Assembly: GCA_002440975.1 (NCBI GenBank)
Contig: DJWN01000091.1
Span: 1-22,419, forward strand
Reading direction: 5' to 3'
Length of the DNA stretch: 22,419 nt
Source of the DNA: Bacteroidales bacterium UBA6229
GTDB taxonomy: Bacteria; Bacteroidota; Bacteroidia; Bacteroidales; F082
Part shown: piece by piece, positions 16,891-22,419 of the stretch
How the letters are laid out: each line of letters starts with the position of its first letter
How positions within the stretch are numbered: position 1 is the first letter of the stretch
The notes under the pieces: generated by a model
The model's input: only the letters and a program-made list of their open reading frames with translations
Database searches by the model: none
What the model was told of the DNA's origin: nothing
Program-made: the position numbers and the translations under genes

Positions 16891-17717
16891 ATGTTTTTGA
16901 TCAGATGCTGTCGCAATACAAAGCTCAGTCAACCGACGAGTTACTGAATGCCACTCACCAGGTGATGCAGCAAATAACGCTTGCGGTACTGTATCGGGCT
17001 GGATTTTTCAGTCAGGCAGCTTTTTATGGTGGCACATGTTTGTGTATTTTTTATGGCTTGCCGCGATTTTCTGAGGATATGGCCTTTTCTTTATTGCAGC
17101 CAGAGCGTACATTTAAGCTTGAAAACTACTTCAGTGCTATCACTGAGTAGTTTGAAACACTGGGCAGGAAAGTAATAATTACCAAAAAGGAAAAGAAAAG
17201 TACTAGTCAGGTAGAGTCGGCCTTTTTGAAGGATACGACAGCAGTTTACGATCTAAAGTTTACAACAGACCGCAGCATTAAAATAAAGATAGAAGTGGAC
17301 ACCAATCCCCCATTGGGCTTTATGACCGAACACAAACTTTTGTTGCTGCCATTTTCGTTTATGACTCGTTGCTATTCACTATCTGATCTGTATGCCGGAA
17401 AGATGCATGCTTTTCTTTTTCGGAATTGGAAAAACCGGGTAAAGGGTCGCGACTGGTATGATTTTGAGTGGTTTGTAAGACATTACACAGTATTCAATCT
17501 GGAACATTTTAACCAAAGAGCCATGCAGACAGGTTTGGCCGGTGAGGAACAACTGAGCACAAGGCAGTTTAAGGCATTACTTATAGAAAAGATTAAGCAA
17601 ACTAATATCGATCATGTGTTGGCAGACGTTAGACCATTTGTTCAACGTCCAGAAGCATTAGCCATCTGGTCAACTGACTATTTTATACAACTCGTTGAAT
17701 TAATGCGATTTGAGTGA
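16887..17717 (+). pseudogene. AbiEii-like nucleotidyltransferase toxin, interrupted by an amber codon
   Basis: The frame has 276 positions and belongs to the AbiEii/AbiGii toxin nucleotidyltransferase family, by YGGTCLCIFYGLPRFSEDM (residues 47-65) and the later SAFLKDTTAVYDLKF, DLYAGKMHAFLFRNWKNRVKGRDWYDF. A TAG at 17148-17150 (codon 88) interrupts it just after the first catalytic block. Two residues of that block also look wrong: Cys53 stands where an Arg is usual, and Ala66 replaces the second acidic residue of the usual SEDxDF. A readthrough product would thus probably be inactive as a nucleotidyltransferase. The frame remains open after the stop and the distal conserved block is intact, which indicates recent decay. 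In active systems the toxin is neutralised by AbiEi, which here is also broken. Confidence 0.82.
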
Positions 17718-17787
17718 ACTAAGACGATTGATTTTCAATTTATCACTATCGTAGTTGTCTGCTCGTCTGCCTTTTTACACTTGTTGC

Positions 17788-17913
17788 CAACGGATGGGGC
17801 TATGGTGCGTGCTGCATTATTAATAGTATCTTTATTAAAATAAATGGTTTTTATGTTTGCAGATAACTTTCTTAATTGCAACTAATTGCAGCATGCACTA
17901 TGAGCCCGTGTTG
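17788..17913 (-). repeat. Imperfect palindromic element A, 126 bp
   Basis: GGGCTATGGTGCGTGCTGCA (17797-17816) faces an arm at 17887-17907 that is its complement except for one extra base and two G-T pairs. The ends read CAAC and GTTG. The loop is about 70 bases and A/T-rich. The element begins 24 bp beyond the stop codon of the minus-strand T9SS gene and so has the position of a gene 3' site. It resembles elements B and C in length and plan but not closely in sequence. Confidence 0.7.
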
Positions 17914-17936
17914 TAAGCAGTAAGTATTCATTCTCT

Positions 17937-19412
17937 TTATTTCTTTATCCATTTTCCCGTTTCAATGGTTTTGTTTTTTTTGTCAATTAGTCTGTAGAAG
18001 TACATCCCTGATTTAAGTGATTCTGTATTTATAGCACTACTATTTTTATCAAGATTTTGTCTAATTACAACTTGTCCGTTTAAGTTAATTAATTCAAAGT
18101 CTGTGTAATTAATTGATGTTTTGATATTTAATTGGTTTGTGCCAGGATTTGGATAAAGCGTTGTTTCTGGTTTGTCAGTAGGTATTTCCTGTGTCCATGT
18201 GATTAGTCCGTTGCTATCAACTTTCACTACGTAAATATCCCTTTCCTGTTCTTGTGTGGCATCATCGTATCGATTACCAACCATTAAACAACCTCCATCA
18301 TTTGTAGCAAGAATGCTGTAAAGAAAATAGTAGGCATCGCCACCATACCAGTATTCCCAGATTGGAGCTAAGCCGTCATTTATTCTAATTAAATGAAACC
18401 AGGAATTGAAGTTACTCCAGAATGGATTGTAATAATCAAGGTTTGAGGTACCTCCAACATATATATTGTTCCTGTATTTACTTACACTATTAAACATTGC
18501 TGGATGTTCCCTATAAGCTCCCTTTTTAAATATATTATAGTCGTTAAGTTGACAATTACTCGAAATGGATAACACGTTAAGCGCATAGTCGATAGGAGGT
18601 TCTGCTCCACGTTTTCCACAAATAAGAATGTCATTTTGATTCAGATAGACAGGTGAATAATAATCATAAACTTGTTTTGGGATAGAATCGATTGCTAAAC
18701 TATCAAGATTTTTATCCAAAATCATTCTTTGACCTGAAGTGCCAAAAATATTTGTAAAATGGCTTACAAAAGCAAAATAAGAAGAATTGTCAAATTTCTC
18801 AATTATATCAAAAGAAAAATGCAATGGGATAGGAGATGTGTAAAACTTTGACTTTAAAGAGTCCCCATTACTATCTAATTTATAAAAAAAAGCATCATTA
18901 TTATAGTTGTTTGTTTCATCCATTCTTGTAGTATATCCTGTTACAACAAAATTTGTATCTGAATCTATTATTGAGTTCATATAAGAGAACCATCTGCCAT
19001 TAGGGATGTTTAGTAATTTTGAATCTTCAATTTCCAGACTTAAATTTAATTTTAAATACCATAATTTCGATGTGTCAGGATATGTAACCGCCTGAGAACC
19101 TATAATATATAAGTGATTGTTGAATAAGTGAATATTAAAAAGCAGACTTGAATTACTTTCATTTGGGCTTATAATTTCTTCTTGTATTAAATTTCCTGTA
19201 CTGTCAAGATTTATAATATAACTACTATATAAAGCTGACTCGGTATCCTTAATTCGTCCCACCATTATATAATTACCATCATTATCTTCGATAACATCGT
19301 TTATTATTTGGTCTTCAGGTTCTGAAATTACTTTCTCAAAAGAATGCTGAGCCAATAAACAGTTACTAAAGCTTAATATGACTAACGTCAATAAAAATCG
19401 TAATTTTTTCAT
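17937..19412 (-). CDS. T9SS-exported protein, unknown function
   Basis: The product is 491 residues. The signal peptide ends near LLAQ (about residue 22). The body contains repeated segments of the type DGNYIMVGR, SYIINLDSTGNLI, FFYKLDSNGDSL and DGGCLMVGNRYDD, typical of propeller-like extracellular proteins in this phylum. It ends with a type A sorting domain of about 75 residues (LYPNPGTNQLNIK, then LKSGMYFYRLID). It resembles the product of 3052-4653 in plan but not in detail. The gene is A/T-rich and lies in the accessory run of minus-strand genes. Element A follows it by 24 bp and a terminator hairpin precedes it. No function can be assigned. Confidence 0.85.
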   Translation of the reverse strand: MKKLRFLLTLVILSFSNCLLAQHSFEKVISEPEDQIINDVIEDNDGNYIMVGRIKDTESALYSSYIINLDSTGNLIQEEIISPNESNSSLLFNIHLFNNHLYIIGSQAVTYPDTSKLWYLKLNLSLEIEDSKLLNIPNGRWFSYMNSIIDSDTNFVVTGYTTRMDETNNYNNDAFFYKLDSNGDSLKSKFYTSPIPLHFSFDIIEKFDNSSYFAFVSHFTNIFGTSGQRMILDKNLDSLAIDSIPKQVYDYYSPVYLNQNDILICGKRGAEPPIDYALNVLSISSNCQLNDYNIFKKGAYREHPAMFNSVSKYRNNIYVGGTSNLDYYNPFWSNFNSWFHLIRINDGLAPIWEYWYGGDAYYFLYSILATNDGGCLMVGNRYDDATQEQERDIYVVKVDSNGLITWTQEIPTDKPETTLYPNPGTNQLNIKTSINYTDFELINLNGQVVIRQNLDKNSSAINTESLKSGMYFYRLIDKKNKTIETGKWIKK

Positions 19413-19428
19413 TTCAGATAATATTATA

Positions 19429-19460
19429 ACCCACAGAAGTATTAATGTTTCTGTGGGTTC
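19429..19460 (-). terminator. Hairpin terminator after the Cys-rich lipoprotein gene
   Basis: AACCCACAGAA (19429-19439) and TTCTGTGGGTT (19450-19460) form a perfect 11-bp stem with a 10-base loop. In the minus direction it follows the stop codon at 19477 and is followed by an A/T-rich tail. It should separate this transcript from the T9SS gene downstream. Confidence 0.75.
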
Positions 19461-19476
19461 TGATTAATAGTATGCA

Positions 19477-20481
19477 TTAAAGTTCAAACGGAGGCTTATT
19501 GTTTTTGTGCCAGATGCCATATTTGAACCTTCCTACATGACACATATCCCAGCAATCATCCCCGCCGCATATCATAAATGATGTTTCATCCCAACAATAA
19601 TATTTTATTAGGCTTTTACCTGATGGTTTGTACATGTTTGCAATATTGCCAAGAGCATTTTTGTAATAAGATATCTCAGCAGTAGATAAACAATGATGAT
19701 TTAACGTAAATTCCTGAAAATCGTGAAATAACAAGTACTCACCATATGGATTATTGTTTGTAGGTACATCCCAGTACCAAACCTCAATCTCCGATACGTC
19801 AGTATAATATGAATGTCCGACTGGAACAGGAATTTCCATATTAGCAAGATAGGCTATTTTATCTGCCGCATCCTTGCCTACACCTAATCCAGAGCCATCA
19901 CATCTTCCAAGTTCCCATCCCCAGTACCAAGGATAATTGTTTCCAAAACCAGTAGTGCCATCAGTTCCGAAACCTGAGGTGACTTCAAATGTAGCGAAAT
20001 TCTCGTCAGATTCTTTTAATGATATATCTGCAACAACCAATTGTTTTTGGTTTGCCGTGATATTAGCGTTATGTTCTGACAGACTGTTAACAACCTGGTC
20101 GTATGCCGCCTGAACATCGGCCAAAAGTATTTGCCCGTTTGTAACAGGAACTTCAATAAATGCAGAATCGACAATGAATTCCTCTGTTTTAAAACTAGCA
20201 TCTCCAAAAGTAAAGTTTGATGTTGCTTCAATATACCATACTGCACTGTCAACATCCATTGGCTCAGTACTTGACTTTAAAGTTGGGTTTTCACGGATTA
20301 GATCTATTTTGTCTATAAATGCGACTATCCGTTTTTCTAATTGCGTGTCTTTTAATGACTTCTCGGTCTGGGTTTCTTGTTTATCAATACCTGTTTGTTC
20401 TTTTTGACAGGAAATAAGAATAAAACTTGTTGTAATTAGTGTTGCCAAACCGAAATAAGTAAATAAATGTTTCCGTTTCAT
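19477..20481 (-). CDS. Cys-rich lipoprotein of unknown function
   Basis: The product is 334 residues with a lipoprotein signal (lipobox LISC at about residue 25). The first 60 residues are charged and probably extended. The middle has VDSAVWYIEATSNFTFGDASF followed by a beta-strand and helix pattern. The C-terminal half is unusual: it is rich in Trp and Tyr (NNYPWYWGWELGRCDGSG) and contains several cysteines (HHCLS, YYCWD, MICGGDDCWDMC), which could form disulfides or bind metal. I do not recognise a characterised family. Similar VDSAVWYxEA proteins are, as far as I recall, widespread uncharacterised lipoproteins in Bacteroidota. It is transcribed alone or with the gene downstream, with a hairpin between. 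Confidence 0.8.
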   Translation of the reverse strand: MKRKHLFTYFGLATLITTSFILISCQKEQTGIDKQETQTEKSLKDTQLEKRIVAFIDKIDLIRENPTLKSSTEPMDVDSAVWYIEATSNFTFGDASFKTEEFIVDSAFIEVPVTNGQILLADVQAAYDQVVNSLSEHNANITANQKQLVVADISLKESDENFATFEVTSGFGTDGTTGFGNNYPWYWGWELGRCDGSGLGVGKDAADKIAYLANMEIPVPVGHSYYTDVSEIEVWYWDVPTNNNPYGEYLLFHDFQEFTLNHHCLSTAEISYYKNALGNIANMYKPSGKSLIKYYCWDETSFMICGGDDCWDMCHVGRFKYGIWHKNNKPPFEL

Positions 20482-20628
20482 TTTTTTGAAATTTTAGTTA
20501 ATACTCTATTTAATTGGTTTCAATTGATATTAAAGCGTTAATAAATTCTCCATCTGTTTTTAAATTGCTGGAGTTTTACAATTTCATTCTTTTTTCATTT
20601 TACCTCCTTTCTTTTTGTTCTTATTGCT

Positions 20629-20757
20629 TATAACGGTTTGCGTGTATAGAAGTAGCGGATTTAAAAGTACTTCACTTTCATTTTGGCACGAACTTTGATA
20701 GAAGCACAAAGCTTGAATTAACCAATGAACCGTTACATTTGGGTAGGTGCTGTAATG
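20629..20757 (-). repeat. Imperfect palindromic element B, 129 bp
   Basis: The element starts at TATAACGG and ends at GGTGCTGTAATG, 8 bp before the stop codon of the gene at 20765-21307. Its arms are only partly complementary, so it looks decayed. Its right end TTTGGGTAGGTGCTGTAATG (20738-20757) matches 18 of 20 bases of the right end of element C. The inner GCTTGAATTAACCA (20711-20724) is also shared with element C apart from one base. Confidence 0.7.
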
Positions 20758-20764
20758 AGAAGTA

Positions 20765-21307
20765 TTATTTTGTCTCATCATCTTTAGTTTCATTTTCTTT
20801 TAATAGGTCAGCAATTATTATAGCTGGGGCTTCTTGATCAATTACAAGTCTTTGGAAAGCAGAGTAAATATCTTTAGAAGTACTATAATGTCTTGCTAAT
20901 TGACCATATATTTCGCCACTATATAAAAGCGGTATTAATAAGTCTCTCTTTAGATGATACTCTACATAACGACTATTTACATTGACTATAACAACCCCAT
21001 TATTCAACAAATTATTGAAATGTGCTGCAAGAACGAATAAATCAGTTGTTAACTCTGTAGGGTAATCCTCTAAAATTATAACCCTACAATGGAAGCATCC
21101 GTCATAAATCATGTAATAGAAAGCACCTACTTGTTCTTTACCGAGTTCAAATATTGTCTCAATATATTTCTCCTTTTCATAGATTCCGTGTTTCCAATCA
21201 GTATTGGTATGAAGTTTTTTTAATTCTTTCCACACTAATTCTTCTTGTTTTTCGAAGCTAAGAGTTAAACGATAGATTCGCTGAAGATAAAATTTAATCT
21301 TGTTCAT
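20765..21307 (-). CDS. Cytoplasmic protein of unknown function
   Basis: The product is 180 residues, without signal peptide or membrane segment. It opens with a helical, Lys/Glu-rich segment (about residues 1-55). A mixed beta/alpha region follows, with GAFYYMIYDG, CRVIILEDYP and NNGVVIVNVNSRYVEYHLKRDLLIP, and then a helical end. The order of strands and helices recalls the YbjN/type III chaperone-like fold, but this is a weak guess with no motif to confirm it. The gene is flanked on both sides by elements B and C, 8 bp after its stop and 30 bp before its start. It forms one unit of the possible cassette array. Confidence 0.7.
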   Translation of the reverse strand: MNKIKFYLQRIYRLTLSFEKQEELVWKELKKLHTNTDWKHGIYEKEKYIETIFELGKEQVGAFYYMIYDGCFHCRVIILEDYPTELTTDLFVLAAHFNNLLNNGVVIVNVNSRYVEYHLKRDLLIPLLYSGEIYGQLARHYSTSKDIYSAFQRLVIDQEAPAIIIADLLKENETKDDETK

Positions 21308-21336
21308 GTTTGATTCTTTGTCTTTGTATTATTTCT

Positions 21337-21466
21337 CATAACGTTTTGCAGCTACCCGAAGGGCGGGACTTTTACCACAAAACTTGATTTGAAAAACTAA
21401 TGCTTGATTAACCACAAAACTGTCTTTGGAATACGAAACCCCGCCTTTTGGGTAGCTGCTGTTATG
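21337..21466 (-). repeat. Imperfect palindromic element C, 130 bp
   Basis: Outer CATAAC (21337-21342) pairs with GTTATG (21461-21466). After unequal unpaired spacers, CAGCTACCCGAAGGGCGGG (21349-21367) pairs along its whole length with 21440-21458, with two G-T pairs. The loop is about 70 bases and includes GCTTGATTAACCA, shared with element B. It follows the stop of the lipoprotein gene at 21519 by 52 bp and precedes the start of the next gene by 29 bp. Confidence 0.8.
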
Positions 21467-21518
21467 CGGTCGTGCTTCTGTTTTGGTCTGTAAATTAAAG
21501 TCGTTCTTCATGGCATCC

Positions 21519-22277
21519 TTATTTGAGTTTGTATTTTTTCTCCGAGATTAATTTCAACGTGTTATTAGTCCAACGGAAGCTACTTACAATTTTATATTCT
21601 TCAGATGTCTGGTTAGGGTTAGAATAATATGTCGAGGTTATTATTTTACCTTTTCTGTCTATCTCTAAACTCGGAATTTCTATTGTCTCAGGATGCAAAG
21701 TCAATGAATTACTTGACTCATTAAATGTCAGTATGTAGCCGTAAGAGTAAACAACACCCATGGAATTATAGAAGATAATATTCAAATCTCTATTCCCGTC
21801 AAAGTTGTAGTCGTCAAAATGAATATTAAAATAAGCAGGACTAAAACCATCAATATGCATAAAAATATTGCTTCCGGCATTAGTCCATTTGCCATCAGTC
21901 AAATAATTCAATTCACACTTAACTGTTGTGTCGTTGATGCTATACAAGGTTAATGCGTGTTTGTTTTTGGAAGTGAATATGTTACCTGTCTTAAAGTAAA
22001 GTAGTAAATATGGACTGTTTTCATTATAAAATGCTTCATATTCAAAAGTGTCTTTTGATAAACTTACGGTCATTAAATTTCTGATTGTGTCAACCAAATT
22101 GATGTCCGTTAAGGCATTTTTAACATTAGTTGTAGTGTTTGCTTGTAAACTGTCTGCTGTCCCTTGATTGGTTTTGTTGTCAAGGTTAGTGTTACAAGAA
22201 AAAATAATAATTGCTAATGCAAAAAATATAAAGTGATTTATTAGTCGTCTGCAAAGTCCGTTTGTTTTAGTTATCAT
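21519..22277 (-). CDS. XAC2610-like lipoprotein
   Basis: The product is 252 residues. It has a lipoprotein signal with Cys28 (IIFSC) and a Thr/Asn-rich linker to about residue 55. The domain that follows contains NIHFDDYNFDGNRDLNIIF, which fits the DxNxDGxxD calcium-loop-like pattern of XAC2610-related proteins. The following GVVYSYGYILTFNESSNSLTL and EIPSLEIDRKGKIITSTYY agree with that family. The family is of unknown function and occurs in secreted or lipid-anchored proteins. It has no other methionine near the start, so ATG 22277 is used. It lies just upstream of element C on the minus strand and is the last complete gene in the window. Confidence 0.78.
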   Translation of the reverse strand: MITKTNGLCRRLINHFIFFALAIIIFSCNTNLDNKTNQGTADSLQANTTTNVKNALTDINLVDTIRNLMTVSLSKDTFEYEAFYNENSPYLLLYFKTGNIFTSKNKHALTLYSINDTTVKCELNYLTDGKWTNAGSNIFMHIDGFSPAYFNIHFDDYNFDGNRDLNIIFYNSMGVVYSYGYILTFNESSNSLTLHPETIEIPSLEIDRKGKIITSTYYSNPNQTSEEYKIVSSFRWTNNTLKLISEKKYKLK

Positions 22278-22328
22278 TTTTATATTTACTAAATTTTCCC
22301 TGTGAGCACTGTCCTCATAGCATGCCGC

Positions 22329-22418
22329 CTAACTAGTAGATATCCTCACAAACTTACCACTTTTCTCAACTATCCAAAACATTTTCAACCAAATCCCCAA
22401 AAAACCGGATTTCTCCCG
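22329..22418 (-). CDS. Possible 3' end of a gene running off the window
   Basis: The minus strand is open from the window edge to a TAG at 22329-22331, giving 29 residues that end in VEKSGKFVRISTS. A second frame (17 residues, ending VENVLDS) is also open over part of it. With so little sequence it cannot be decided whether either is real. The stop codon lies within GTTAGGC on the minus strand. Confidence 0.2.
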   Translation of the reverse strand, partial: REKSGFLGIWLKMFWIVEKSGKFVRISTS

Positions 22419-22419
22419 G

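Noticed and set aside
16648..17150. Amber codons as evidence of TAG recoding
   Set aside because: TAG ends several intact genes in the window (stops at 4651, 5108 and 16072), and the AbiEii block also lacks core residues, so decay is simpler.
17788..21466. A canonical integron with attC sites
   Set aside because: The core boxes of the three elements do not fit RYYYAAC/GTTRRRY and no integrase gene is present, so only a cassette-like plan is claimed.

Overview
The window looks like chromosomal DNA of a Bacteroidota bacterium, probably Bacteroidales or a relative. Five secreted proteins carry a C-terminal type IX secretion (T9SS) type A sorting domain with the PNP motif. Clear promoters fit the Bacteroidota -7 consensus TAnnTTTG. 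Start codons sit behind A/T-rich leaders, not Shine-Dalgarno sites. XseA and the DUF2027-Smr protein are of the Bacteroidota type. I see no rRNA, tRNA, CRISPR array or complete transposable element.

Layout. (1) 1-360 holds no recognisable gene. (2) 361-7005 is a forward block of export-related genes: a beta-helix T9SS protein split by one in-frame stop, a propeller-like T9SS protein, a small secreted protein, and two T9SS proteins with nearly interchangeable sorting domains. It ends in a 15-bp perfect hairpin. (3) 7062-10177 (minus) is a two-gene operon: a DUF2027/Smr protein, then a CPA2-type cation/proton antiporter with a universal-stress-like tail. (4) 10344-12379 (plus) is a translationally coupled pair of lipoproteins, an MbnP-like copper protein and an MbnH/MauG-like di-heme enzyme. 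(5) 12376-14343 (minus) is a cytoplasmic hybrid histidine kinase whose stop codon overlaps that of the MbnH-like gene. (6) 14475-16074 is xseA-xseB, exonuclease VII. (7) A short GTCGAAG repeat block begins at the xseB stop codon and marks the change to accessory DNA. (8) 16264-17717 is an AbiEi/AbiEii toxin-antitoxin pair in which both genes carry one in-frame amber codon and the toxin lacks core residues. (9) 17788 to the end is an A/T-rich run of minus-strand genes: a T9SS protein, a Cys-rich lipoprotein, a cytoplasmic orphan and an XAC2610-like lipoprotein. It is punctuated by three imperfect palindromes of 126-130 bp.

The most interesting structure is this last region. Each palindrome lies just downstream (8-53 bp) of the stop codon of a minus-strand gene, and two of them are clearly related in sequence. 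The plan, gene followed by a foldable site and repeated in one orientation, is that of an integron cassette array. However, the ends do not match the canonical attC core and no integrase is in the window. The second theme is three genes interrupted by single nonsense codons with the reading frame otherwise intact. The third is the MbnP/MbnH pair, which suggests tryptophan-to-kynurenine maturation of a copper lipoprotein in a Bacteroidota host.
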